The notes under the pieces were generated by a model. The model saw nothing but the letters and a program-made list of their open reading frames with translations. It did not search any database and was not told the DNA's origin. Below, piece after piece: positions 1 to 9,001 of a stretch of DNA of 41,708 nucleotides. Within the stretch, counting starts at the first letter, position 1. Each line of letters begins with the position of its first letter. A program made the position numbers and the translations under genes. Source of the stretch: Dehalococcoidales bacterium (GTDB lineage Bacteria > Chloroflexota > Dehalococcoidia > Dehalococcoidales > RBG-16-60-22). The DNA lies in the NCBI GenBank assembly GCA_030603605.1, contig JAUVXN010000002.1:1-41708 (forward strand). The letters run 5' to 3'.

Positions 1-37
1 GCTATGCTTCAACTATCGCCATAAGGAAGGAAGAGAA

Positions 38-343
38 ATGGAATTTGTAGGTAAAGAGTGCCATCTGTGCGGGAATAAGTTTGGCAACAGGAAGCCTAAA
101 GATGCAACTGAGGTTGAGCCTTTCACCTTTGATGAAAGGACCGTCTCTGTCGTTGCTCCGTGTCCTTCTTGCGGCAAGAACATTCCTCTATTACCAGAGC
201 CGGAGCCGACTGAGCCGGAGCCAGAGACCGAGCCGACAGCCGAGCCTGCACCCGAGCCAGAGCCGACCGCGCCTGAGCCCGAGCCAGCTCCCGCCGAGCC
301 AGAGACCGAGCCACCGGGCCGAGCCGGAAACAGCGTCTGGTAA
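38..343 (+). CDS. zinc-ribbon protein with Glu-Pro-rich tail
   Basis: The first half of this 101-aa protein has two Cys pairs (CHLCG near residue 8 and CPSCG near residue 42), as in a small zinc ribbon. From about residue 51 it becomes a low-complexity run of Pro-Glu repeats with Thr and Ala. The start follows an AAGGAAGGAAGAG ribosome binding site. It is the first complete gene of the late operon in this window. Function is not recognised; a small accessory or decoration protein is a guess. The acidic tail probably stays extended and disordered. Confidence 0.7.
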   Translation: MEFVGKECHLCGNKFGNRKPKDATEVEPFTFDERTVSVVAPCPSCGKNIPLLPEPEPTEPEPETEPTAEPAPEPEPTAPEPEPAPAEPETEPPGRAGNSVW

Positions 344-425
344 CCGAGCCTGAACCCAAAACCTAGACAACTGAATATAGAAATATAGCTTACTCTTTGG
401 CGAGAGGAGAGAAAAGGAGGAGGTT

Positions 426-1052
426 ATGATTGAACAGCGGCCTATGCCTTTGGCCACGGTGGCCCCAGGTGTACCCAAATTGCTCCAAGAGGGGTTCTAC
501 GTCAGGTTCACCGATGGCTGGCCAGTCACTCTGCCCCATGTCTCGGGCAAGTTCTTCACCATCGAGAGGACCAATGAGGTTCCCTACGACCTGAGCTATA
601 TCCTGCCCGAGGACGACTACCGCGATGTAGACCTGTCAAACCAGGCCGGCGGCGAGAACATCTACCCCGAGAACACCAAGACCCTCTACGAGGTAGCTCT
701 CGGCTTCAAGCCGGGAAACTACATGGTTCACTTCTACATCCCTGCCGGCGAGTACGTGAGCCGTCTGGAGCAGGCGGGGATGGTGCCCGATGTCAACCAT
801 GCTACCCGAAGGTATCTCGGCGCCCGTAAGCCCGAGGACAGCCCCTACGACGACAAGAGAATATTCCTGTACTTTGTAAAGGACCTTGAACCCGTGATTC
901 TCAGGGTCTTCGTGGACACGGGTTGCGACTTCGAGAAGTGCGTGCTGGGGCTAATCGTGAACAAGTGCTACCTCAAGGAGATAGCAGCACCGACGCCGGA
1001 GCAGTGGGCCCGAAGTAAAAAACTTTTGTACTACACGCAGTTACGGTGGTAG
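426..1052 (+). CDS. hypothetical phage structural-region protein
   Basis: A 208-aa soluble protein with no signal peptide or membrane segment. It mixes aromatic and charged residues and looks like a folded alpha/beta or beta domain. A GAGGAGGTT ribosome binding site precedes the ATG. Ten bases separate it from the next gene, so both probably share one transcript with the tail genes. I recognise no family. A head-tail connector or minor virion protein is possible from position only. Confidence 0.75.
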   Translation: MIEQRPMPLATVAPGVPKLLQEGFYVRFTDGWPVTLPHVSGKFFTIERTNEVPYDLSYILPEDDYRDVDLSNQAGGENIYPENTKTLYEVALGFKPGNYMVHFYIPAGEYVSRLEQAGMVPDVNHATRRYLGARKPEDSPYDDKRIFLYFVKDLEPVILRVFVDTGCDFEKCVLGLIVNKCYLKEIAAPTPEQWARSKKLLYYTQLRW

Positions 1053-1062
1053 GAGGTAAATT

Positions 1063-1413
1063 ATGCCTAGTTTAGCACAGGTCTTGGATGATGTGAGTCA
1101 TGTAACCATTTTCGCTGCCGAGAAGCACAACGCCAAGATTATCCCCACTCAGATAATCGTGGATAATGAGGCTGGGGACGCGCCAAGGGTCATAACCATC
1201 GAGGATTTCTTCGCCCATGACGCCAGCATCGGTGTCCCTGTGCCGCCGGCCGCAGCCGCGCATAACCGGCTCATTATCACCGTGGATAACGGCGGCTGGG
1301 CCACCATAGCGGCTGAGGCCCTCAAGGAGCTGGAGATTCTCGGTCAGTTACAGGTAAGAATTGACGGAGAGGATGACGGTACTATTGTGACCATCTCTTG
1401 GGGCTTCGAATAG
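1063..1413 (+). CDS. hypothetical late-operon protein
   Basis: A 116-aa acidic protein of alternating hydrophobic residues that suggests beta strands, with an Ala/Pro-rich turn near residues 60-67. GGAGGTAAATT precedes the ATG, which is a strong ribosome binding site. It sits between two other unknown structural-region genes in tight succession. No family recognised. Confidence 0.72.
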   Translation: MPSLAQVLDDVSHVTIFAAEKHNAKIIPTQIIVDNEAGDAPRVITIEDFFAHDASIGVPVPPAAAAHNRLIITVDNGGWATIAAEALKELEILGQLQVRIDGEDDGTIVTISWGFE

Positions 1414-1425
1414 AAAAGGGGTGCT

Positions 1426-1788
1426 ATGGTAACAGACCACAAAGTCACGAGACAGGTCAACCTGCGTGCCACAATGCCAACCGGAACAGGTGCTCGGATT
1501 GAAAAACCATCCCCCATCAGTGGCACGATAGTTCAGGTTGTACCCCATTGGCCCCCGGGCTGCTTGACATTTGTTGACATTGCTTTTGGCCATGGGGATA
1601 CCTGGGTGATGCCCAACGAGGTGGATACATACCTGTCCCTCGATGACGCTACCCCACTTTTCCCGTACAACGAGCCGGTCACTAAAGGTGAGAGCCTTTG
1701 GATGATAGCCAGGAACGCCGATGGCATATGGCCACACACTGTGAGCGTCATAATAACCATTATTGGAGTTCTAGATGACAACCTTTAA
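1426..1788 (+). CDS. hypothetical beta-rich structural protein
   Basis: A 120-aa protein rich in Val, Ile, Thr and Gly, predicted by eye to be mostly beta. Motifs such as PHWPPGC and the repeated hydrophobic stretch at the C-terminus resemble small virion decoration or fibre proteins, but no named family can be assigned. It overlaps the next gene by 14 bases, supporting translational coupling. An AAAAGGGG ribosome binding site lies upstream. Confidence 0.7.
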   Translation: MVTDHKVTRQVNLRATMPTGTGARIEKPSPISGTIVQVVPHWPPGCLTFVDIAFGHGDTWVMPNEVDTYLSLDDATPLFPYNEPVTKGESLWMIARNADGIWPHTVSVIITIIGVLDDNL

Positions 1789-2230
1789 TGTTGCGACCAG
1801 GGGTATAGGAAGAAAGGATTACTCTAGCGCAACGGAGACATCCGTAGTGCCAGCTATTACTAGCTGGCAGAGTCTTTACATGCATAGTGCTCTGGTAGAC
1901 CCCATACCTGCTGGGGGAAGCATAATTACCGATGTTGCTGTACCCCTGGCCCAGGTTGTAATACTACACGATATTTTTGGCTCCATCCCCTCAAACCACC
2001 TCATCCGGATGATAGTCCAGTCCATAGACTTGGAGGGGGATATCATGACCGACCTGGATATGGCAGCCTATCAAAAAATAGCTCATCACTACCTCAAAGG
2101 GGACTCCTTTTTTAGGACAATCCGTTTTATCACCTATAACTACAGTGATGTTGTTGAAGACTATTTCGTAATAGGTTGCTCGGGGTTTTATACCAGCCTA
2201 GAGGAATTTAATATACAACTGGCAGGGTGA
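1775..2230 (+). CDS. structural paralogue A with TRGIGRxDYS tag
   Basis: A 151-aa protein beginning with an N-terminal motif (ATRGIGRKDYSSATE) that recurs almost unchanged in the next gene. The rest is beta-rich with many aromatics. The shared N-terminus suggests a common attachment or assembly tag with different distal domains. It overlaps both the preceding gene and, by about 1 base, the following gene. Function unknown; a minor tail or baseplate protein is inferred from context. Confidence 0.72.
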   Translation: MTTFNVATRGIGRKDYSSATETSVVPAITSWQSLYMHSALVDPIPAGGSIITDVAVPLAQVVILHDIFGSIPSNHLIRMIVQSIDLEGDIMTDLDMAAYQKIAHHYLKGDSFFRTIRFITYNYSDVVEDYFVIGCSGFYTSLEEFNIQLAG

Positions 2231-2760
2231 TGATGGAGAAAGCTTTCGCAGTACCAACAAGAGGCGTAGGGCGTTTAGATTATAGTCGAGCTATCGAGCG
2301 CTCCACTGAACCATTTGCCACGCCAGCATTACGCCAGGATAGGTCAGCCGGAATATACGAATACACACTACCGTATATCCCCTGGCCAGGGGGAAGCTGG
2401 TATAATGCTTTTCCCTTCCCTCAAGAGGACGGCACTTGGGATTGGGAAGCTTCGAGTATAATCCTGCACTTCTCCAGCATCCATGCTTCAATACAGACAA
2501 ATAACCTGCTTTACATTCGCCTGGACCGCTTCGCCAGTTGGGAAGATTGGTTAATCTACAATGTAGCCCAGTCCTCCCCTCAGCTATTTGGATATGGTAA
2601 GGTTGTGCTCGACTTCATAATTGGCATACCCTCGCAAGAAGGGAGCGTTTATGGCTTTACCTGGGGAGCCTGGCCTCCTGATGCAGCTAACTACGATATA
2701 TCTGTAGGCTTTGATGGACTCTATAGTGAGCTAACTGCCCCTTGGATGCCACCTTACTGA
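2230..2760 (+). CDS. structural paralogue B with TRGVGRxDYS tag
   Basis: A 176-aa protein whose N-terminus (PTRGVGRLDYSRAIE) matches the preceding gene, while the remainder is Trp- and Tyr-rich and different. GTG and two ATG codons are possible starts (2227, 2230, 2233). I chose the ATG at 2230, which overlaps the previous stop codon. The pair probably arose by duplication followed by replacement of the distal domain. No known family recognised. Confidence 0.7.
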   Translation: MMEKAFAVPTRGVGRLDYSRAIERSTEPFATPALRQDRSAGIYEYTLPYIPWPGGSWYNAFPFPQEDGTWDWEASSIILHFSSIHASIQTNNLLYIRLDRFASWEDWLIYNVAQSSPQLFGYGKVVLDFIIGIPSQEGSVYGFTWGAWPPDAANYDISVGFDGLYSELTAPWMPPY

Positions 2761-2774
2761 TTTGGAGATATAAC

Positions 2775-2963
2775 ATGAATGACAGGACGTTATTGGAAAA
2801 ACCAAAGAGAGTAACCGGAAACGTTACCGTATCTTTTGGCCGGAAATCTGTAACCATGGTTCTGCCTCCGCCCGAAGAAAGTGTGGCTCTGCTTCTGCCC
2901 AAAGAAAATGGGACTGGAAAAGGGAAGGGGAAGGGGAAGGATAAGGAGAAGAAGGAGAAATAA
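2775..2963 (+). CDS. small protein with Lys/Gly tail
   Basis: A 62-aa protein. I place the start at the ATG of MNDRTLLEKPK because GGAG lies about 7 bases upstream and the longer frame would run back into the previous gene. The N-terminal part contains short beta-like segments. The C-terminus is a low-complexity Gly-Lys/Lys-Glu tail encoded by a GGGAAG-type repeat. It overlaps the next gene by 1 base (TAATGG). Function unknown. Confidence 0.6.
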   Translation: MNDRTLLEKPKRVTGNVTVSFGRKSVTMVLPPPEESVALLLPKENGTGKGKGKGKDKEKKEK

Positions 2964-3895
2964 TGGCAGAACCAAGACAGGTGGTAGCAGGCTACACATA
3001 CTGGCTAAATGCTGCTGGGGTCTGGGTTCCAGTAAGTACAACCGCCCCGCTACCCGTAACTGGGGGGGCCGCGTGGGAATCTGGGATAGCAACAGGCGGA
3101 AGCAACACCACCCTGGTTGATACCACTAGAGACTGGGAAACAAACATATTAGAGAACGATTATCTCGAAATCACCATAAGTAGTGTAATATACACGCGCA
3201 GGATTCTCAGCAATACCGCCACCACTCTAACATTCAGCGCACTGCCGGTAGGTGTGGTGGTCGCGGCAGATGATACATACGAAATCAAACTTGCTGAAGT
3301 TGAAGCTAAAAAGACAGTATTAACGATACTGGATGAACCCTTAATAGCTGCAGCACCAGCAGCAACAGGTCTGGATGACTGTGATGCTCTAAACCTCGTA
3401 GACCAGACACCTTATTTAGCCTTGACTGTGAAAGCTCGGTACGATGTCGCAGCTACGCAGGGAATTAGAGTTCATGTATTGACTTCACCAACTAACGACG
3501 CTACTGGAACTCATACCGCGGTGGCCCACGCCACCATTATGACCGATGACGTCGCCCACTTTGTAGCCAATGAGCTTATTGGCTTGACCATTGAGAATGT
3601 GACCGACGGCAGCTCCGGTCTTATTACCGCCAATAACGAAACCTCCGTTACCGTTGCCGGCCTGGCAGGTGGCGTCACCGATCAATGGAACAACCTTGAC
3701 GTATATTCAATAGATGGTGCCGACTATGACACGGAGGATTGGGACACGTGGACTCCTGCCTTTGGTGCGAACGAAGTGCTCAGGCAAACTAAGGTTTACC
3801 AGTCCGACCCAATGTATCTGAAGGTCCTGATCGAGAACCTGGACCCCGCGCAAACGGTAACCGATGTTGAAGTTATAGCTACTGAGGGAGCCTAA
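2963..3895 (+). CDS. beta-rich virion or tail protein, 310 aa
   Basis: A Thr-, Val- and Ala-rich protein of repeated short beta segments, including TGGSNTTLVDTTRDW near residue 45 and VTDGSSGLITANNETSVT near residue 212. These two segments look like copies of one small beta module seen in phage fibre and appendage proteins. No membrane segment or signal. It is followed after 3 bases by the next gene. I infer a tail or fibre component and cannot name the family. Confidence 0.75.
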   Translation: MAEPRQVVAGYTYWLNAAGVWVPVSTTAPLPVTGGAAWESGIATGGSNTTLVDTTRDWETNILENDYLEITISSVIYTRRILSNTATTLTFSALPVGVVVAADDTYEIKLAEVEAKKTVLTILDEPLIAAAPAATGLDDCDALNLVDQTPYLALTVKARYDVAATQGIRVHVLTSPTNDATGTHTAVAHATIMTDDVAHFVANELIGLTIENVTDGSSGLITANNETSVTVAGLAGGVTDQWNNLDVYSIDGADYDTEDWDTWTPAFGANEVLRQTKVYQSDPMYLKVLIENLDPAQTVTDVEVIATEGA

Positions 3896-3898
3896 ATA

Positions 3899-4609
3899 AT
3901 GAACGGAAGTAAAAGGCCGCCGCTGGATGAGTTAGTTTCTATATATCAGTCTCTAATAGCCGCCGAAGGAACCACTACCGGAGCTGGAGCGGCTGCTGGA
4001 GATAGTTTTATTGATGCTGCCTTAGCCGGAGCAGGAGCCGATAGTTTCGTTGGCATGACTGCTGTCCTTTACCCAGGTGAAGTCAATTCGGTAGACTCGG
4101 CTATTACCACAGCGTTTAATAATGCTACCGGAGAAGTTACCCTGGCCGAAGCCTATAAGGGAGTGGCGGCAGCTATCCCTGCCGGGGTCAGATATATAAT
4201 CGTTAACCTCAAAGCCATCTCCGCCCAGGCCCTTGAGCTGCTTCAGGCCATCTTTAACCTGGTGAACGCCATCCTCGTAACCACAGAAACCGGAGCCACT
4301 ATTACCACCACCGCAGCCCAGCAGGATATGTACGTGAATAATGCTCCGTACGGGGTTTACAAGCCGCTTTTCCTTACACTTCGCTGCTCCAACATGGTTG
4401 CCGGTGACGGCATCGTGGTGAGAACCTACGAACGCATATCCGCAACCGGAGGGCTTGACTTACAGTCAGAGAAGCAATTTACCGGGGTTCAAGCCGAACC
4501 CTTGAAGAAAATACCGCTCCATCCCAACAGGCATGGAATACAGACGACCATTCAGAGAGTTGCCGGCGGGGATAGGGCTTTTGTCTGGGGAGTAATATAT
4601 GATGTCTAA
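3899..4609 (+). CDS. structural protein, 236 aa
   Basis: The N-terminal part is Ala/Gly-rich and contains a segment (GDSFIDAALAGAGADSFVG) like the beta module of the preceding protein. The C-terminal half (from about residue 150) resembles the C-termini of the gene at 6912 in composition, with 'LTLRCSNMVAGDGIVVRTYE' comparable to 'MLHAPRHCHAGDGLIARAYG' there. That shared domain suggests modular appendage proteins. Inference from sequence similarity inside the window only. Confidence 0.72.
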   Translation: MNGSKRPPLDELVSIYQSLIAAEGTTTGAGAAAGDSFIDAALAGAGADSFVGMTAVLYPGEVNSVDSAITTAFNNATGEVTLAEAYKGVAAAIPAGVRYIIVNLKAISAQALELLQAIFNLVNAILVTTETGATITTTAAQQDMYVNNAPYGVYKPLFLTLRCSNMVAGDGIVVRTYERISATGGLDLQSEKQFTGVQAEPLKKIPLHPNRHGIQTTIQRVAGGDRAFVWGVIYDV

Positions 4610-4624
4610 TCATTCGGGGTGTTT

Positions 4625-5308
4625 ATGACTGTTGGCTATGACAATGTGGACGCAAATAAGGGTTTACTGCTGGACCTGCCTGTTGAAGAAGGAACCGGAG
4701 CCCTGACGCGCGACGTGGCCAAGCCGCATCACCCTGTAACTCTGGTAAATGCGCCCACCTGGACGACTCTACCGACTGGGCTTATGGTTCTAACTTTTGA
4801 TGGCGTGGACCAATATCTGCAATGCCTGGCAGCCTCTTGTGCCGACCTCGACTTTACCACCGAAGATTACAGCCTGAGCGGTTGGGCCTACCATAGCGGC
4901 GTTGATTCCGAGTTCGTAATAGCCAGGTATGAGTTAGATGTCAGCGGTTGGGAACTGTACTTTTATGGCGAAGTTCTGCAACTCCGGCACAGCCATGCGG
5001 GCGGGGCTACGACTGTGACCGGCGCGTTCTCGCTGGGCTGGACAGCAAACAGATGGGACCACTTCGGCATGAGGAGAAGCGGGCCCGCCGCCATCTTCTA
5101 CCGCAACGGGGCACCAATCGCCACGTCCATCTCTGCAGGTGGACTGATTGACCCCGAGACCTGCGCTAGAGACCTCGTAAATTGCCGGTTCACTAAGAAT
5201 GATAACTTCCTCACTGGCATGGTATGGCGACTGAGGGCGGGGAGAGATATCGGCGCCTCCGGAATGGATTATGAATGGAGGTCAGAGAAGCACTGGTTTG
5301 CGAGTTAA
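4625..5308 (+). CDS. LamG/concanavalin-like lectin domain protein 1
   Basis: A 227-aa protein carrying the pattern of a LamG-like jelly-roll: a bounded 'LTFDGVDQYLQC' strand, 'DYSLSGWAY', a central 'W.LYF' strand, and 'WDHFGMRRSG....FYRNG' near the C-terminus. Such domains bind carbohydrates or mediate adhesion in phage tail appendages. The start could be GTG at 4619 or ATG at 4625; I chose ATG because GGGGTG then serves as the ribosome binding site. The next gene, with the same fold, follows directly. Confidence 0.75.
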   Translation: MTVGYDNVDANKGLLLDLPVEEGTGALTRDVAKPHHPVTLVNAPTWTTLPTGLMVLTFDGVDQYLQCLAASCADLDFTTEDYSLSGWAYHSGVDSEFVIARYELDVSGWELYFYGEVLQLRHSHAGGATTVTGAFSLGWTANRWDHFGMRRSGPAAIFYRNGAPIATSISAGGLIDPETCARDLVNCRFTKNDNFLTGMVWRLRAGRDIGASGMDYEWRSEKHWFAS

Positions 5309-5310
5309 AG

Positions 5311-6060
5311 ATGGGTATTGGATTTGATAAATATGCTTTACACCACAACCTGGCACTGTACCTGCCGTTTGATGACCAGCCAGCAGCGGTAGTAGCTGGC
5401 ACGACGCTCACACATGACAGGGCCAAGCCCTTAAACCCCACTACACTGCCTCAGGAAGACCACCACGGCTTTACCTTGACCGGGGCAACTATTGCGGTTG
5501 GCAGCCTGGCGAGCGGACAACCGTATATCGACCTTACACGAGCCACACCCGACTATTTGACTTGCCTTGCGGCAAATAGCCAGGATTTAGACTTTCAGAC
5601 CGAGACATTCAGCGTGGGAATATGGATGAATGCCGATGCCCTGGCGGCAGCCACGACCTACTACCTTTACAGTAGAGGGCTGGCAGCGACTGACGGTTGG
5701 GCATTCTACCTTATTGAAGATGTTCTATACTTCGCTACTTATCAGGGTGGAGCCAGTCAGGTATCGAACTCGATTGCGGCTGCCGTGGCCGCCGGGGCAT
5801 GGTACCAGGTGGGAGTAACCCGGGGCGGGGCTGGAGCTGGAGATACCTTTCTTTGTGTTAATGGTGTTGACGTGACTGACACCGGGGCTGCTCATACAAA
5901 CCCGCTTACCAGTGCCCGCCCCATAAATATCGGAGCCGACCAAACTCCTGGAAACGGATTCGACGGTAAATTCTCAATTCCAATGATATGGTCCGAGAGA
6001 CCGCTAGCTATTGGGGAATGGGGCGAGCTTTACTACAAGCAAAGGAGTCCGTTCTTATGA
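5311..6060 (+). CDS. LamG/concanavalin-like lectin domain protein 2
   Basis: A 249-aa homologue of the preceding protein. It shares 'YLTCLAANSQDLDFQTETFSVGIWM' with 'YLQCLAASCADLDFTTEDYSLSGWA' (each a continuous strand pattern), then a Trp/Tyr core and 'VGVTRGGAG...LCVNGVDV'. The start is the ATG two bases after the previous stop; the upstream extension would overlap. It ends in an ATGA overlap with the next gene. Likely carbohydrate-binding virion appendage. Tandem duplication is the simplest origin. Confidence 0.75.
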   Translation: MGIGFDKYALHHNLALYLPFDDQPAAVVAGTTLTHDRAKPLNPTTLPQEDHHGFTLTGATIAVGSLASGQPYIDLTRATPDYLTCLAANSQDLDFQTETFSVGIWMNADALAAATTYYLYSRGLAATDGWAFYLIEDVLYFATYQGGASQVSNSIAAAVAAGAWYQVGVTRGGAGAGDTFLCVNGVDVTDTGAAHTNPLTSARPINIGADQTPGNGFDGKFSIPMIWSERPLAIGEWGELYYKQRSPFL

Positions 6061-6911
6061 TAACTGACGAAGAAGGCACTATTAAAGATATACATTACGG
6101 GGACAGGATATTTTTCGATTCCGTAACAGGTGTTGCCGGAATCATTTACCCTGTCGGCACCGCGGGATTGCCATCCAACACCATCGCCAATGCCATAACC
6201 ATGTGTGTTGCCCGCAACATAAACCTAATTCATGTTACCGGAACTCTAGCCGTTGGTGCAGGTATAGCCCAGACTTTGGTTGGACATGATGCGACTTTGA
6301 CCGTCCAGACCGCAGGGACAGCCTTTGTCAGGGACTTTAAGGGAGACCTGATAATAGATGAGATGACCGGTGGTGTCATTACTATTATCATGAACGGTGG
6401 CACGGTTACCATCAATGCTGACTGCACGGGTGGCACTATCAACATTTACGGGAGTGCGTTCGTTACAGATAACTCGCTTGGCGCCGTAGTCAATGACTAC
6501 ACGCTTGACCAGAGGGCAGCCAACATTGATACGCAGCTGGACGGCATGCTGGTACAGGTACCGTTCTATAATGAGATTGAGACCGTCCAGAACGACTACA
6601 TAACCCTGTTTGAGTTTGACGCTCTCGGGGCGACTATAAGAGAGATATTCGTCAGCTTCTACCTGCCCCTCCATGCTGCGGCGACCTTTACCCCGAGCTG
6701 GTGGAAGACCCGCCCCGGTGACCTGGTTACCTTTACGCAGGAAGTAATACCGGCTCTAGCCGGCATTGTTGTTCCGACAGCCAACGCTTACTATGCCTAC
6801 TGGACAGGTGAGCTGGCACAGGGACTTCAGGCAAGATTCAGATTGCACCAGAGCGACCACGCGAACCTGGTAACGGTGGATGCCTGGGCAGTAGCACTTA
6901 TGGTGGTGTAA
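6057..6911 (+). CDS. structural protein with parallel-beta-like N-terminus
   Basis: A 284-aa protein starting at the ATG of the ATGA overlap with the preceding gene. Residues 40-160 are dominated by short Val/Ile/Thr strands and repeated 'GGTVTI/GGTINI/GGVITI' turns, which suggests a beta-helix or beta-solenoid. The C-terminal part has a conventional mixed fold. Beta-helical stretches are common in phage tail fibres and spikes. Family not named; position among lectin-like genes supports an appendage role. Confidence 0.75.
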   Translation: MITDEEGTIKDIHYGDRIFFDSVTGVAGIIYPVGTAGLPSNTIANAITMCVARNINLIHVTGTLAVGAGIAQTLVGHDATLTVQTAGTAFVRDFKGDLIIDEMTGGVITIIMNGGTVTINADCTGGTINIYGSAFVTDNSLGAVVNDYTLDQRAANIDTQLDGMLVQVPFYNEIETVQNDYITLFEFDALGATIREIFVSFYLPLHAAATFTPSWWKTRPGDLVTFTQEVIPALAGIVVPTANAYYAYWTGELAQGLQARFRLHQSDHANLVTVDAWAVALMVV

Positions 6912-7667
6912 ATGGCGTTATCAACTGTCAAATTCCGCATAGAAGGTCTCGTCGACGGGCCGACTTACGACATGCTGGAGGTCCTCTATACTTTCGTAGT
7001 GCCCGGTGACCACTATGAAAAAATCTACCCCTGGGATTCCGTCGGCGTTTCGGTGGTGGCCGGCAATTTAGCCTGGGGCAGTGTTGTCGTCATTATCCCC
7101 ACGGATACCTTGACTGCTGATTATGGCTGGACTGGTGGCGGCGACCTGGTAGATTACGTTTTGAACGGCTTCAAGATTGCATCTTCGGCAAATCCTGCCA
7201 ATACCAATACATACCAGATATTCCGTGTTGATATTACGACCCTGGAACTGCTGAACGCCACCTCGGGCTTCGGTGAGGCCAACCCCGACAGAATACAAAT
7301 CGCCGATACCTCTGGGTTTTTGGCTGCGGATATTATATGGGTTATGGATGATGCCTCGCCCAACGGAGAGGTGGCTACGGTGGATTCTATCGTAGTGAAT
7401 GACTACCTCGATACCGACACCAATTTTGCGAACGCCTATACCGTTGCTGGAAATGCCAAGGTTTACCTGATTCGCAGACTAGGTGATGGCGACGCGCACC
7501 GGACTATATGGGGGAAATTCTCCTCTGCAAGTGTTAAAGAGTCACATCGTTTTATGCTGCACGCGCCCCGCCACTGCCATGCCGGAGATGGCCTGATAGC
7601 TCGGGCTTATGGGCTAGAGGGTGCTTCTACCATGTATTTAACCGCTATTTTGCACACTACTATATAG
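6912..7667 (+). CDS. structural protein, 251 aa
   Basis: The start ATG abuts the previous stop codon. Residues about 110-190 contain an 'RIQIADTSGFLAADIIWVMDD' type module (split here by its natural strands) often seen in virion surface proteins. The C-terminal 60 residues match the C-terminal style of the protein at 3899 ('GDGLIARAYG'). No membrane segment. Function inferred as tail or fibre component. Confidence 0.72.
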   Translation: MALSTVKFRIEGLVDGPTYDMLEVLYTFVVPGDHYEKIYPWDSVGVSVVAGNLAWGSVVVIIPTDTLTADYGWTGGGDLVDYVLNGFKIASSANPANTNTYQIFRVDITTLELLNATSGFGEANPDRIQIADTSGFLAADIIWVMDDASPNGEVATVDSIVVNDYLDTDTNFANAYTVAGNAKVYLIRRLGDGDAHRTIWGKFSSASVKESHRFMLHAPRHCHAGDGLIARAYGLEGASTMYLTAILHTTI

Positions 7668-7678
7668 GAGCCTGTTGA

Positions 7679-9001
7679 ATGAGCACAGTAGATTTTACCC
7701 GAGCACCATTCCCGCTTACACATCGGGAGCTTTGGCTTCCGAGAGGGATAAACAATAATACCACTTTGCCCTCTTCACGGTATAACGGGCATGAGCTGGC
7801 ACTGACCGGGGCCAGGAAAGGGACGACCGCTAATATGCGGTTTCAGCAAAACGTTGCCAACAGTCACATTAATCTTGGTGCTATACATCATGGCGCTACT
7901 CCTTGGTGGATTTCTTTCCGGTTCAAACTCCATGCAGACCATTTGGCAGTTGCTCCCGCTGAATATCTTATTTGTAAAAATGGCGCAGCTGATTTTTGGA
8001 TAATATTAGTGGCTAATGACAATCTACTATTAACGAATTTGCCAGGAATTGTTCAACTTGGACAGCGACAAAATTTCTATGCCAATATCTGGTATCATGT
8101 ATTTTACTCGTTGGGACAAACGATAGTTGGTGGAGCGGCTTCAGATGGTCGGAGGTTGAGGGTTAATCTTTCCATTGATACTGAAGCTACCACAGGGGCT
8201 ATTCCAGGAGCAGGAAACCTTGTAATAGGAGATTTTATCGTTGGTGGGGGTAGTGGTGCAGGGTGCGTTATCGAAGATATAGTTATAGGCACTGACATTG
8301 TTACAGAGGCAGAAGAGGAAGACCTTTATAAAGGTATCCCCCCTGCGGATGCTGTCAATTTCTACCCCCTAGATGAGGGTCGTGGCAACACAGTTTATGA
8401 CAGGGGTTCTGGTGTTAATAATGGTACGAAAGGCTCAGTCGCTTCCTGGAACTTTGGTCAATGCAAACAGCCTGTGCTGAGTCTGGATGGGATAAATGAC
8501 CATGCCCAGAGTAGCGCAGGGGTGGATATTACGAGTGCTATCTCTGTTGTATGGGCAGGCAAGTGGAAATCAACTTATGATGGGCTTTTGAATGACCATT
8601 ACTTGTGGTCGCTATTCATTGACAATAACACCTATTACCATCTGCGCTACAATCTGATTACTGGCGATTTCAGGTTTCAAGCCACAGGTGGAGGCGAAAT
8701 AGCCTACGCTGATTATGAATTTCACCCTGCCATAGATGATTACGGTATCATTATTTGCACCCAGAAAGACGGACACCTACAGTTTTTCCTGAACGGGATA
8801 CTGGTGGCAACAGCAACATGGGCGGGGGTTATGCCAGGTCTGGCTGCCACTGTTTACATTGGGGCAGAGGATACCCCATCAATGTGGGATATATCCAAGC
8901 CGCTTTTTATGGATGTGGTTGATGGTGCCTTTACTCAGAAATATGCTCTTGCATACTCACGCTGGCTTAACGAAATCTTACACATGGGGATAGCGATATG
9001 A
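7679..9001 (+). CDS. two-domain LamG-like appendage protein, copy 1
   Basis: A 440-aa protein with an N-terminal region containing 'RELWLPRGINNNTTLP' and two apparent LamG-like jelly-rolls (about residues 50-215 and 255-420), each with a 'W..F.FK' strand and 'FLNGILVATAT'-type hairpin. A central linker reads 'VNFYPLDEGRGNTVYDRGSG', a phrase common in LamG phage proteins. AGGAGCC precedes the ATG. It overlaps its paralogue downstream by 4 bases. Probably binds host surface glycans. Confidence 0.78.
   Translation: MSTVDFTRAPFPLTHRELWLPRGINNNTTLPSSRYNGHELALTGARKGTTANMRFQQNVANSHINLGAIHHGATPWWISFRFKLHADHLAVAPAEYLICKNGAADFWIILVANDNLLLTNLPGIVQLGQRQNFYANIWYHVFYSLGQTIVGGAASDGRRLRVNLSIDTEATTGAIPGAGNLVIGDFIVGGGSGAGCVIEDIVIGTDIVTEAEEEDLYKGIPPADAVNFYPLDEGRGNTVYDRGSGVNNGTKGSVASWNFGQCKQPVLSLDGINDHAQSSAGVDITSAISVVWAGKWKSTYDGLLNDHYLWSLFIDNNTYYHLRYNLITGDFRFQATGGGEIAYADYEFHPAIDDYGIIICTQKDGHLQFFLNGILVATATWAGVMPGLAATVYIGAEDTPSMWDISKPLFMDVVDGAFTQKYALAYSRWLNEILHMGIAI

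Noticed and set aside
200..335. GAGCC-rich stretch as a relative of the A repeat
   Set aside because: It is an in-frame Glu-Pro codon repeat without fixed spacing or B units; similarity to GAGCCAG is chance.
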